Assembly (NCBI GenBank): GCA_000469685.2
Contig: LS997566.1
Location: 28,217,432 to 28,281,431 of the forward strand
Length of the DNA: 64,000 bases
Direction of reading: 5' to 3'
Origin: Haemonchus contortus
Lineage: Eukaryota > Nematoda > Chromadorea > Rhabditida > Trichostrongylidae
Shown here piece by piece: positions 33,001 to 42,084 of this stretch. The position numbers and the translations under genes are program-made. Every line of letters starts with the position of its first letter. Positions within the stretch are counted from its first letter, which is position 1. The notes under the pieces were generated by a model. That model did not search any database. It was not told where the DNA came from and saw nothing but the letters and a program-made list of their open reading frames with translations.

Positions 33001-35127
33001 TCGGATTAGATTCTGCTGCAGAAAGCCTAGAAGCGAGAATTCCGCTCGCTAAAGCTCGGCAAATACCCTGGACCGTCCAAAGGGAAGGGTTGGGGTGTTG
33101 GGGCCTGTAGAATTTTCTAGAAATAAAGAATAAACTCACTTTTTGAAGCTGCAGCTGAGCCTTTTGCCCTAGTCTACTCGGCACTTACACAGTTGCAATT
33201 TCAGATTCTTTTGCGACACCTCACCCAACGCGGCATCTCGGCAATTCCAAAAAGTATCAGTCCAGACAGGCAAGTGAACGCCGCTTTTAATTATTTCATT
33301 AGCGACGACCTCTTTTAGAATCTGAATTTGTAGATACTGCCTGTATGAAGTGTCACAGAGAGAGAGAGCTACACTGTCTTGGCTTTTTTCTCATTTTCCT
33401 TCAGTCTTGTCTACCCTTTTTTGCACAAAAAAAAAAGTTGGCGCTCTTACATGCTCAGTTTCATATCACGTGATCAGTTCAGGCCCATCCTAGCTTAACT
33501 TGTGCCTTTTAAAAAGTACTAAAGATAATTGTGTCGCAGTTTCACGTTCTAGGTGCTGAGACAGTGCCACAACGTATTCTGCAAAGCTACTGATCCCGCG
33601 GAGAAAATTATCTGGAACGCAATCGTAGCCTCAATCGGATTTACATTGGATTGCTTCAGCACCTAAGGATGGAGGATAAAGGCTTCTGGTGTTAATCAAA
33701 CCCGTCTGAGATATGCGCCTTGTACTCGACATCTATTCAGAATCGTAGTGGCGTATTGAATGTGTATGAGGCCTACACGCTGACTTGCGATGGTCAGCCC
33801 TGTCTAAGGCAGTGCTTTTATACTGCCAGACGAGTCTGGTACCCAATAACCGAACCCGCAGTGATGGAAGGCTTGGTTGGCCTAGGCACATATCTACCAT
33901 GAACTCGAACCAGGGAACGTGCGTGTGTGATAGCACGCCACTTGCCACTAAACCAACTCCGCTCACTTTGGCACATAAAAAGGATACAGGATAAAGTTTT
34001 TGGCGTTAATCAATCCCGTCTGAGGGATGCGCCCCCGCACTCGACTTCCATTCAGAATCGTAGTGGCGTAATGAGTGCGTATGTGGCCTATTCAATGACT
34101 TGCGGTGGCCAGCCGATGTACAAGTCAGTGCTTTTATCCTCCCAGACGGGTCTGGTACCAATTCAACGACCCCGGAGGGATGGAAGGCTTGGTTGGCCTG
34201 GGCGGGCATCGATCCGGGATTCGAACCCCTAACCGTGCGTGTGATATAGTGCGCCACTTGCCACTACACCACTTTGGCACATATAGTGATTTAACTGCTA
34301 TTATTACAGTATTCTTCACTTATGTGTTCCACAATTGATCCCGCCGCATAAATACCCTTTAGTCCATGCGTGTGAACGTGTTGCGCGTGTTTCATCGTAG
34401 ACTAATTGTATGAACCTTTCAACTTCCTCTTCCACCATTCAGATAGGTTACGCCTTTTTGGCGAAAGTTTACTTTTGAGCTCCACCAAGCAGCTCATTCG
34501 CTCTCTTTTACATTTCTTCAATCCCATCAACACTAGCAACGCCCTTGACCGACGAAAGAAACGGTGAATGGTAATCCCTTACTGGGACCCTTGCGATATA
34601 TGCCCTTCAAAATTCTATTGCTTTACTTTGATACCATGGAAGCCTAGTGTTAATACGAGTTTCTGTTCAGAGTCATCGAGAACATCTCTATTTTCAATTT
34701 CACGCTAAGTGACGAGGAAATGGAACAATTGAAGAGCGTGAAGACTCGAATTAGGCTTTTTGTATTCGACTTGTAAGTCTAAACTTTTTTCCCTTTTTCA
34801 CGGATTTCGTGTCGTGAACTAGAGATTGTCGTTGACTGTAAAAGAGATTAGAAAACGCTCCAGCTCGATTTTGAAATAAGATTCAATTCTACGAATCGAT
34901 GCTTAGAAAGCAGATCGCGTAGGCCATCAAACGACACTAAAAAAACATTGATTTTTTTCCATTCTTTTTTTTTGTTCGTTTTTAGAGTCCGTATTTCTTG
35001 TTTGCTAGAAATCCTGGTTCTTACAGAACTCTTGTTATGATATTGCAGTGCTGTTGGCCATCCGTTCTTCCCACACGACGACGTGGATCAGTCGAAGATT
35101 CCGAAAACGATTTTGAGACTGCATTAA
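21093..35127 (+). CDS. Aldo-keto reductase, 11 exons, 333 aa
   Basis: NAD(P)H-dependent reductases of this (alpha/beta)8-barrel family reduce carbonyls in the cytosol. Exons: 21093-21161, 23570-23636, 23728-23831, 27011-27127, 28389-28505, 28819-28899, 29405-29509, 29588-29683, 33205-33269, 34671-34772, 35049-35127. Every junction keeps frame, giving 333 residues (family usual 310-335). The start reads LSNGANMPLLGLGTWQ. The catalytic set is Asp46, Tyr51 (DTAFLYQNEAIIG), Lys80 (FITTK) and His113 (LYLIHCP), all four offset by -4 from the mammalian AKR1 numbering 50/55/84/117. ALGVSNFN, ECHIYLPQ and the cofactor-binding IPKS segment follow. ECHIYLPQ replaces the usual QVE.HP.L core. Introns 5 and 9 need GC donors. 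The substrate cannot be told from sequence. Introns are crowded with transposons and a minisatellite, but no exon is damaged. Confidence 0.95.
25132..26590 (+). mobile_element. Mariner transposon with terminal repeats, in reductase intron 3, interrupted by a hairpin MITE
   Basis: The ends GGTTGAGTCATAAGTCCTCG... (25132) and its inverted match (...TTATGACTCAACC, 26590) are flanked by TA on both sides. The + strand carries a decayed transposase. A helix-turn-helix region (KLHQKFTSGDYSVENEDRPG) is near 25635-25700. DNARPHIARTTKT at about 26225 holds the second catalytic Asp, and DPSDYHLF at about 26325 the third, with 34 residues between them (DD34D spacing). The end reads ...DLPKRWQKTIDANGAYF after a frame change. 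Stops and frameshifts make it inactive. A 0.2-kb hairpin element is inserted in its 5' part. The remnant at 0.7-1.25 kb is a relative. Confidence 0.92.
25384..25588. mobile_element. Hairpin MITE nested in the mariner
   Basis: The outer arms begin GGCTGCTTTCATAGTCCGCC (25385) and end with its reverse complement at 25585. The GC-rich inner arms are built of CCGG/GGCC words. Between them sits a second, separate inverted repeat: AGGCAAACAGTCCACGCCCC at 25463 and its reverse complement ending at 25533, around a TTTAAAAC core. The outer ends match those of the MITE at 52704-52972. It encodes nothing, so it depends on a transposase from elsewhere. Confidence 0.85.
27210..27780 (-). mobile_element. 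Penelope-like element, 3' fragment (linker and start of GIY-YIG region)
   Basis: Read on the minus strand, NLKSLLTSSRIDEEKCGRRNCSYC is the zinc-finger-like linker that separates reverse transcriptase and GIY-YIG endonuclease in Penelope-like elements. GTVYLVTCEGCG starts the endonuclease. A stop then interrupts the place where the YIGET motif should be (KYVGG remains). Lower coordinates down to about 27210 look like the element's 3' tail. It lies in intron 4 of the reductase gene and is a dead fragment. Confidence 0.7.
27781..28300 (+). mobile_element. Penelope-like element, reverse-transcriptase fragment
   Basis: The + strand translation shows a degenerate catalytic box (YRHVEDTYTM in place of [YF]VDDT), followed by LNSCDPNIRFSVECPDECGYLPFLNTKV and, after a stop, WYRKPMSKNILLHSRSAHP. 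This is the order found after the YVDD box in Penelope-like reverse transcriptases. It runs away from the minus-strand fragment just upstream, so the two pieces do not form one intact element. It may be one copy broken by inversion or two copies joined. It ends before reductase exon 5. Confidence 0.7.
28506..28818 (+). other. Reductase intron 5 with GC donor
   Basis: The upstream exon must end AAG (residues KLK) and the downstream one begin GCA TTG GGT (ALGVSNF) to give the conserved KLKALGVSNF. The intron then starts GCAGGT and ends CTTCAG. The nearest GT, four bases further on, would shift the frame, and no alternative acceptor rescues it. Confidence 0.75.
29279..29342. repeat. 30-bp-arm hairpin in reductase intron 6
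   Basis: Arms 29279-29308 and 29313-29342 are reverse complements with two mismatches around a loop of four A. There is no coding content. It may be a tiny fold-back insertion or a source of double-stranded pre-mRNA. Confidence 0.8.
30449..30505. repeat. Pair of GC-rich hairpins in intron 8
   Basis: GCCCGGCTAACGCCGGGC (30449-30466) and CGCCCGGCTACGCCGGGCG (30487-30505) are two short perfect hairpins with the same stem, 20 bases apart, in an otherwise AT-rich intron. Their origin is unknown. They look like repeated palindromic units rather than gene parts. Confidence 0.8.
30790..32460. repeat. Minisatellite array, 13 units of 118-145 bp
   Basis: The landmark GGGCGG (or a one-base variant) recurs at 30823, 30962, 31089, 31207, 31325, 31443, 31570, 31688, 31815, 31942, 32070, 32215 and 32359. 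Spacings fall into classes of 118, 127-128 and 144-145, plus one 139 at the edge. Each unit carries a CCGCCC-CTTT-GGGCGG mini-hairpin, a CTGCCACCCA..CAT block and CCTACCAAATTTG..CTCTAGGTCCA. The 118 and 127 types differ in the last quarter (AAAATTAGGTTTTTCACAC versus CTGGAGTTATGAGTTCCCGC). The array lies in intron 8 of the reductase gene. The long open frames within it on both strands are by-products of the repeat. Confidence 0.95.
32470..32525. repeat. (CA)n-rich simple repeat
   Basis: CA dinucleotides interrupted by CAA and CAG directly follow the minisatellite array. Confidence 0.8.
32526..33204. other. Rest of reductase intron 8, no further feature
   Basis: Unique-looking AT-rich intron sequence. 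No exon between exon 8 and exon 9 is needed to complete the protein. Confidence 0.6.
33672..33978 (-). mobile_element. tRNA-derived SINE, copy 1
   Basis: About 305 bp with the same layout as copy 2. A tRNA-like head lies at the high-coordinate end on the minus strand, with the B-box region visible around 33905-33915 (TGGTTCGAGTT, slightly degenerate). The body, on the + strand, holds GTTAATCAA.CCCGTCTGAG, CAGAATCGTAGTGGCGTA and GGAAGGCTTGGTTGGCCT. It sits head to tail with copy 2. Confidence 0.75.
33986..34283 (-). mobile_element. tRNA-derived SINE, copy 2
   Basis: On the minus strand the element starts GTGCCAAAGTGGTGTAGTGG. TGGTGTAGTGG (34271-34261) fits the RNA polymerase III A box, and GTTCGAATC (34226-34218) is a perfect B box. 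The spacing is right for a tRNA. The tRNA-like head is followed by an unrelated body of about 220 bp shared with copy 1 and with a decayed piece near 52 kb. No cloverleaf with matched acceptor stem was found, so this is a retroposon, not a tRNA gene. Confidence 0.8.
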
Positions 35128-35199
35128 GAGACCATTACAGGAACTAATGAACCTACCTTTTGAATATCTCCACATTCTTCTCATTCACTTCATACAGGA

Positions 35200-35205
35200 A
35201 ATAAA
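35200..35205 (+). terminator. Polyadenylation signal of the reductase gene
   Basis: AATAAA lies 73 bases after the TAA stop (35125-35127), a normal position in a nematode 3' UTR. Confidence 0.75.
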
Positions 35206-35939
35206 GATTTAATTATTGCTCACAATTTGGCAGAAGAAAAGCTTTATAAATTTGTTGCCGATGGCTTCCGCGAAATGTTCGGCAAAAAACAAAGCTTCAA
35301 AGTTCCGATTTCGTTAAATTTTGAGAGTAATTTCCAGTCAAGTATTTTGCATGGAAGATCACTTGATAGCCCTGCTTATGAGGAAATCAGTTGTATAAAT
35401 CTCGAACTTGCTTCGATCTTCGATTCTATGAAGTCTGTAGATTCAGTTTCCGAGCAATTAAGGTGTCACCTGCAAGCACAACAGCATCGTAAGCTCTCCG
35501 CATTGATTTAGACAACGTTTTCAGTGTTTTTAAAGACGTGCTCGGTTAAAAATTTGAAAAACACCTGTAGTCCTTATCAAGGCCCCCCATCACACTAGCT
35601 ATGTATAAAGTCCTGAAAGCATTCAGGGATAAGGCCAGGACGTCACTCGTACCTGTAATGCCTGCACGTGTTCTGTGGGTAGTATGCGAGGACAACTGAG
35701 GATTAACGACCCAGCCAAAGAAGCAGGATCAAATTGGGACTGTAAACGTGGGATATTTCCCGATACGACGGAAGCGAACGGAAGGGGACGACTTTGGAGA
35801 GAGAATCGCCACCCTGGTAGCTTGATGCCCACGTCACCTCCACTATTTTAATACTGTATTCGAAATGGAAGATAAAGATGAATGCTGCAGTCCTGTCCAC
35901 GGGTTGCACGATATCCGCTATACATCTTACCCGAGTCCA
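35206..35939. other. Spacer with an unrecognised open frame
   Basis: An open frame (35227-35511, +, 94 codons, EEKLYKFVADGFREMFGKK...) begins just after the reductase polyadenylation signal. It has no upstream acceptor and no domain I recognise. At about 35730-35760 the text GTVNVGYF resembles the start of an RTE-like endonuclease (TVNVGT..GRSRE), but this is too short to call. Confidence 0.3.
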
Positions 35940-36590
35940 TGGCAAATGAGCGAGTTTTCAGATCTGTGAATTATCATAGATGATGTGGGTCGACTTGACA
36001 AACTCGGACAACCTTTCACCCTGCTCATTGCTCTTCGTTCCGTGAGTCCTGATATGTGGCTCTTCAGGTATTCATCTGAGGCCAATCGTTGAAGTCACGC
36101 GATTTCCTCTCCTAGCTTGATGTGCGTAGGCAACGAAGACCGTTGGAGCTAGGATGGAGCAACATCTTCCCAATCGCGAACCTCTAGAGGTTGTCAAGCT
36201 TTCATAAGAATCGATGTTCATGACAAAGGTGCGTATAGTCGAGTACACCCATATCGCTGACGCCTCTGCCGCCACATGTTCCGAGAAACAGCTTTTCTGT
36301 AGCCCCAAAATGAACATGCAGTGCGCGATGCTTTCTCGTCTGAGTCAGCTCGATGACGTCGTACTTGATCTTCCTGGACTGCATCATCAAATCTCCGATA
36401 AACGTTTCCGATGCAAGCGTTTGCATTGAAAGTACAGATCGCCATCTGACTTCTTTTTTCGCTCTCCCGAGCAGTCCTATTCAATGCTGCCGTATTGGGG
36501 TTCCCTCTGATTCAGGGGAATGAGGCCCATTCCTATTACCGTTTTTGGCATATGGACACCCACGAGTAGCTTGCCAGGCTCTGACGTAGG
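35940..36590 (-). mobile_element. RTE non-LTR retrotransposon, 5' endonuclease fragment
   Basis: On the minus strand the leader (AGAGCCTGGCAAGCTAC near 36580) and the endonuclease start (MAICTFNA, about 36441) match the RTE at 8975-9750 block by block. The match runs through the region equivalent to GTHGMEW and STHTIHGNS. Numerous one-base indels scatter the frame. The 3' part of the element is absent, the reverse of the usual 5' truncation, so a later deletion probably removed it. Confidence 0.85.
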
Positions 36591-36779
36591 GGATGGGTTG
36601 GCTCTCAGGCGACCCCTGAGTGAGCGAGGGGCTTTGATTTTGAAAACAGCCCCGAATTGCTTCCGAGATACGCTACAGTCACTCGAATCCAGCTGCTGGC
36701 TGATTCGATGCGCAGGATGCCAACCGCGCCAACTCTACACCACACGTATGCGTGTATACTCTTGCGAGATAAGGAAGGG

Positions 36780-37509
36780 ATATCGACCCAGCACGCAGAA
36801 ACAGGGAGTCCATCGGCTGAATCTAACTGCTAACCTGGACGAGTACGACGACCTTGTGGTCGACATTTACTCCCGTATTCGCCACCTGGGGACGCTCCAC
36901 AAAGTATTTTCGCTAACCGGCAGAAGATATTTCAGGAAGAGAGAGAACCCTCAGTGAAAGAGATCTGTAGCGGAGTACGAAAAAGAGGTACTAAGCGGAA
37001 GTATCCGAGTACGTATGACAAACCGACTGCTGCGACTGGGGAAAAGATAGCTCTCTAAGGTTTGACGATGTCATCAGGTCAGTTTCAGAGGGGACTACCT
37101 AACCGTAGCGGGTGATCTGAATGTTCAGTTGGTAACTAACGGAGAAGCTTAGAACGAGTCCACAGAGCCAGAGGAATACGAGTCAGAAACGAATATAGAA
37201 AAGGGGCTCATGACTTGGTCATAGCCTAATACTTTAGCTATCTGTAGCCCATTTTACGCGAGTAAGGAGTCTCATGGTCAGTGAGTTCCCTTGAGCAATG
37301 GAGGGAAACAAACGGTAGCCCACCGTGTACTCGTGAAACAATCGTCTCAAAAACTGTCAATGAAATAAAGGTACTAATTGTCAAAAATCTGGCTTCGCAG
37401 CACAGGCCTCTCTCAGCAGAAATAGGGAATGAGCTCCTCAAGAAATCGAGGTCAAAAATGGACCGGAAACCCGGTGTTGGAACTGCGCCGAGCCGAAAAA
37501 AGACCTCAA
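36780..37509 (+). pseudogene. RTE-like element, endonuclease part (left half of split element)
   Basis: Decayed endonuclease in several frames on the + strand. LRFDDVIRSVSEG then DYLTVAGDLNVQL (about 37050-37130) is the GDLN metal-binding region. LAICSPFYASKES (about 37235) is a following strand, and VNEIKVLIVKNLASQHRPLSAEI (about 37350-37430) is the C-terminal QHRPL box. The family is the one seen at 62.5-64 kb, distinct from the RTE at 9 kb. The text is cut by a CR1-like insertion and resumes at 42085. Confidence 0.75.
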
Positions 37510-38358
37510 ACGAACAGATTTATATTTATTTATTTATTTGATACACCAAGGGGTGTGCCATACAACAGAAAAACAGGAACTGAAAGGCAAAGGTCTTCTG
37601 AACACAAGAAGAAAAAAAAAGGAAAAAACATCAACCTGAGATAAATTGAGGATAAAGCCAGAGCTGAAACATGATACACGCCTCACTAAGGGAAAGGGGG
37701 GATTGCGAGAGAGAGAAAGAAGCAAGAAGCTCGCACAAAGGAGCAATTCCTAGAATGATGCTAGAACCTTTCTCATATGTACAGGAAGGCTATTTTCCCC
37801 TGTGAAAAAAAGGATTATTCAAGGCCCAATAAGCTTAGAGAAGCAAGAATCCTAGAGCTTGCTGGGCACCAAAGCTCGGTACAGAACAAATTCGATTCAA
37901 AACCACAATCGAGTGGACGAAGAGGGGCTGAAGGCAGAAGGTGAAGGGTTAGTCGTCTCACAGGATCCTCAAACAGCCAGAGCACATGAAAATAAGGCCA
38001 ACAACATCATCATCAAAAGCATACTCCGCCAAGCCGGCTTCTTGCCTCGCAGCAAGAGAAAGGAAAACAGTAAAAATCGTGGCGAAAAATTAAATGAATC
38101 AAACTATCTAAGCAAACTAGGAAGATAAACAGCTATTTCAAACGAAAATGCCGCTAAGAGTATGAAAAAGCGGTAGGGGAAATAGGACGATGGAGTTACG
38201 AATCGCAAGAAGCAACAAGAATTATATCCAGAGAGGCAAACAGAGAAATGAACATTAGTAATCCAGCACCAGAACCAGACATGAGACGTCGGAGACGTGT
38301 ATCATAACGAAGGCAGCCGCAAGAGGAAGGCGAAGTGCCGGGGAGTCAGTAGTAATCG

Positions 38359-41243
38359 TCAAGAATGTTCTGGAATACCTAGAACGCGCAAGAGATCGAG
38401 CTTGCTCAGTCTACTCTTAAATATCTTACTGTTCGGTGCTTGAACAACATGGGGCGGAAGAAGCTCGAACCATCTAGCGCAACGATTAAAAAGATTATTG
38501 AACATCAAAGTATAGCTCTTGGATTGAATGGGCGGATAGTGTAAATTAAACCCACCTAATCGTTCACTAGCAGGTCTGAAAATCCAGTACTTACTCGCTG
38601 ACAATCTCACCTCTTTCCGAAGGACGCGGAAACAGAACACTAAATCAGATATTACTCGTCGATACTGCAATGATTTAAGAGATAGCAATTTCAACCGATC
38701 ACGGTACGGCAGAATGCTTGCAGCAGGCCTGGTCCTGTACCACAGCAGACGAGTAAACACATGTTGAACTCGTTCAAGCTTTTGAATATCCTTTTTGAGA
38801 CTAGGGCCCCATACTTGCGAGCAGTATTCTAAGTGGGGCAGCACATATGCTTTGTAGAGACGCAGCAGTATAGATGAATCGGAACATCTCGTATTTCTCA
38901 TTATCAGATATAGGGCAGCAAAAGCTTTCTTAACGGCACTATCAATGTGGTTAGAAAAGGTCAAGCTAGTATCAAAAATAACCCCCAGATCTTTAGTAGA
39001 TAGCGTTCTTGGAAGGGTAATGCCATTCACTACGTAATCATTTCCTGCAGAATTGCCGAAGTGCATCACAAGACATTTATTGAGGTTCAAGGGAATATCC
39101 CATAAGGAAGCCCATTCACTCATTCTCTCCACAGACAGTCTGAGCGCTTGCTGCACTACTCCTCCACTCATATCATCATAGGCAGCATATACTTTGATAT
39201 CGTCGGCATAAATTTGGACATGGACCTCTCCACAAGTTCTGAGAAGTTGAGGCACTTCAATAGTGTAAACCAAAAAGAGCAGTGGAGACAGAACTCCACC
39301 TTGCGGAACGCCGCTGGTACAAGCATAGCTACCAGAGAAACTATTGCCGACACGGACAGTGAAACTCCTCTCAGAAAGATATGACCTTATCCACTCAAGG
39401 GTGCTCCCTCGAATACCGTAGCGCTCCAACTTACTGATCAGCTTGGAATAACAAACTTTATCGAAAGCTTTCGAAAGGTCAAGGTGGATGACATCAACGG
39501 ATTTACCATAGTTGATAGCCCGGCAAACATCATAGAATGTATCGAGTAGATTAGAACAGGTAGAGGCTCCAGGGAGGAAACCGTGCTGCTCTCCATGAAT
39601 TAGGTGGAATTTCTCAAACCACGCAAAAAGCTTATCGAACACCATCTTCTCCATCACCTTAGCGGCGGTGGAAGTGAGGCTGATAGGCCTGTAGTCGTTA
39701 ACTCTAGTGGCTCCTAATTGTTTAGGGATGGCAGTCACAATGGCACTTTTCCAAAGCCTGGGAACCTCTCCTAGAAGATACGATATGTTGAACAAGTGAG
39801 CAAGTGGTTTGCACAAAGAATTATGGCACTTCCTAAAAAGAATTTGAGGTATACCATCGAAAGGCTCACTAACGGAAGGTTTGAGTTTTTTCAATACAGT
39901 ACGAACATCAGATGGGTTGAAAAAGATATCAGGAATATTAGTTCGAAGATTGATTGAACTATAATCCATCAGACTCGAGGATGAACTGGGTCCCAAGAAA
40001 ACACTCGCAAAATACCTACCCAGGGACTCCGCTTTAGCATAGTCACTATAGAGCCTAGTACCGTTCTGATCTTCTAGAACAGGTAAGCCTGACTTCGATT
40101 TGAGTTTTCTGCGAAGATAGAGGTGGAGACGCTTCAGTGAAGTTTGGTTCCCGAGGCGACATTCGAAACGAGACAAAAACTTCTTCAGATGGCGGTCAAG
40201 GTCAGAGCAGACCTTTCGATAGAGAGGGGAGTTCAGCGGAAAGTCCAAATCTCGAAATAGTCTTTCCTTCTGTTTAAGCAAGTTTGTAATATGTGTTGGG
40301 TATTGGATTAGACGGGACTTAGGGAATTTAATCGGAACAAATCTTGTAAGAGCGTCATAGATTACCGTGCAGAACCTGTGGTACACATCGTCGGCGGAAC
40401 TGTACCTGTCGAAAAGCATCAGCCAGTCAAGTCCGAAGAAATACTCATCAAGGGCTTTATAGTCAACGTCCAGAAAATCAGGGAAGGGGAGGTTATAAGG
40501 CACTCCAAACTCTTCCATCACGTTGAAGGTAATGGAGGCATGATCAGAGTTCGCCAGTGGCGCTGTAATCGAGACGTCACGTATGTTGGTAACAGTAGAT
40601 AGGATTAAATCCAGAGTGTTATCGCCATGGGTTGGTGCGAAGACGAACTGCTCTAGACCAACCTCTTGGAAAAACTCCAAAAAGCTGGATGACACTGAAT
40701 CGAGGGCGAGCAGGTTCATCCAATCTATCGCCAAATTGAAATCGCCAAGAATAACACAGTTGATCTCAGTCGAGAAAACTTCACGAAGCAGCTCGATCAG
40801 CTCATCATCCTCCTTTCTGTTAGAATTAGGTGGTCTGTACACAGTGTAAAGCGAACTCGCGAAACAGACGTAGGAGAAAAGAGTTCAAAAGAAAGGACTT
40901 CAGCTTTCGTAGACGAACTTATTGCAATGGGATGACTGTGAAGGTTACCCTTGACCAAACAGCACACCCCACCTCCTCTACCATCTTTTCGATCCGATCT
41001 ATATAGCAGGTACGGGAAAGCAGCTACGAGAACGTTTGAAGTTAGCCATGTCTCAGTTACAAAAAGCAAATCAGGAAGTTTTTGGGTTATGAGGGCGTGT
41101 AGATGATCTATCTTATTACAAAGGCTACGGGCGTTTAGTAATTCACAAGAAAGCACAGAATTACCATGCAGCGTTAGTGGTTTCCCGAACGTCTGTGTGG
41201 TAATTCGGAAGCTCGCTTGAGTTGGCCTTGATAAACAACCCAT
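38359..41243 (-). pseudogene. CR1-like ORF2 endonuclease/reverse transcriptase, copy 1, one frameshift
   Basis: The start ATG at 41243 gives MGCLSRPTQASF. The endonuclease shows LLNARSLCNK, VTETWL, GRGGGVCCLVKGN and, after a single frameshift at about 40840, YRPPNSN, GDFNLAIDW and NSDHASI. The reverse transcriptase shows DYRPISLTSTAAKVME, HLDLSKAFDKV, SGVPQGGVLSPLLF, the catalytic YADDIKVYA and a C-terminal KLERVQHVFTRLLW region, ending at 38359. Apart from the frameshift the frame is open for over 950 codons. The protein nicks target DNA and primes cDNA synthesis there. Amino-acid-level conservation with copy 2 is high. Confidence 0.9.
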
Positions 41244-41848
41244 TCACGAGTGCTACTGCCCTTATTACGCTCCCGAGCTTCTTGTCGTAGTTCATATTCC
41301 CTTTTCCTCTCATCCTCAGTCATGCTCCGACGTATGAACACATTCGGCAGCTCAGCTTCTCGTAGTAGACGTGCATTGGCGAGGACACGGCGCCAATGCG
41401 ATCGAGATGGTAGGACGACTTTGACAAGGCGAGGGCGTTTCGGATTCGGCATACCCATGCGATACATTTCAACCGGGCGGCACTCCACATCCAAGGCATC
41501 CAAAACCATGAAAACTTTGTCTTCAAGATCTCTTTGTCGCGCTGATGGCCGGAGACCACCCTGCCCTTCATCCAAACCTGAGATAACTATGCTACGGCCC
41601 CGTTTGTCGCTCTCAAGGAGATCTGAGAATTCCATTGGAATCTTCTCCGAAAGGGCAGTAAGCATATTTTCTATGGCTGGATCGTGGTTGAGTTCAATTA
41701 TGCTCTTTAAAAGCTCCATCGCCGACATGTTTTGGAAATTTTCCGCCCCAAGATTGGCGTTCTGTGAGTCTCCTTTGCTTGTCGAGCTTGATGGTGGCTG
41801 AGAACTGCTCAACGAGGCTTTCTTAGAGCGATGCTGTTTGGATGGCAT
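41174..41848 (-). CDS. CR1-like ORF1 protein, copy 1 (224 aa)
   Basis: Nucleic-acid-binding ORF1 product of the element. I chose the ATG of MPSKQHRSKKASLSSS because the frame upstream lacks a better start and copy 2 starts at the same place (MPPKELRPKK) with the same length. The basic, serine-rich N-terminus is followed by NMSAMELLKSIIELNHDP. A compact fold (RGRSIVISGLDE ... VEMYRMG.PNPKRPRLVKVVLPSRSHW) resembles the RRM-like domain of L1-type ORF1 proteins. A charged C-terminus follows (RRSMTEDERKREYELRQEA). The end overlaps the beginning of ORF2 in another frame. It probably coats element RNA; this is inferred from position and composition. Confidence 0.8.
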   Translation of the reverse strand: MPSKQHRSKKASLSSSQPPSSSTSKGDSQNANLGAENFQNMSAMELLKSIIELNHDPAIENMLTALSEKIPMEFSDLLESDKRGRSIVISGLDEGQGGLRPSARQRDLEDKVFMVLDALDVECRPVEMYRMGMPNPKRPRLVKVVLPSRSHWRRVLANARLLREAELPNVFIRRSMTEDERKREYELRQEARERNKGSSTREWVVYQGQLKRASELPHRRSGNH

Positions 41849-42084
41849 CTTTCTTGACCTTTGATCTACCCGATATTGAGTCCACTGAGTCAATAATTAC
41901 CAGTAGCAGGCAACTAAGTAGGGATGAAAAAAAATACTATAGAGAAAAAAACTATTAAGAAAAACCAAACAAAAGCTGCAAAAATGAACTACAAATAAAA
42001 AGTTAGAAGGCGAAGAAACGATCTAGAGCTTGAAAAAAGATGTAGTCTTAGAAAACAATTAATAGAATAAAAACTCACGAACAG

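Larger units (their letters stand above)
33270..34670 (+). other. Reductase intron 9 with consensus GC donor
   Basis: Exon 9 ends GAC AG and exon 10 starts A GTC ATC, giving ...SPDRVIENIS as the family requires. The intron begins GCAAGT, the textbook GC-AG donor (AG|GCAAGT), and ends GTTCAG. The next GT (four bases on) breaks the frame. The intron holds two tRNA-derived SINEs. Confidence 0.88.
37518..42076 (-). mobile_element. CR1-like non-LTR retrotransposon, copy 1, with 8-bp target duplication
   Basis: This is a complete two-ORF element of 4559 bp. ACGAACAG flanks both sides (37510-37517 and 42077-42084). On the minus strand it starts GAGTTTTTATTC and ends with AAATA-type repeats (37518-37540) after a 3' motif GGCACACCCCTTGGTGTATC shared with copy 2. 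It inserted into an older RTE-like element whose parts lie on both sides. ORF2 carries one frameshift; otherwise it looks young. Confidence 0.9.

Noticed and set aside
34218..34283. tRNA gene on the minus strand
   Set aside because: The A and B boxes are good, but I could not pair an acceptor stem or anticodon arm, and the head is fused to a body shared with other copies, so it is a SINE.
41250..41801. 183-codon + strand open frame rich in Arg and Ser
   Set aside because: It is the antisense shadow of CR1-like ORF1, whose own protein is conserved in copy 2.
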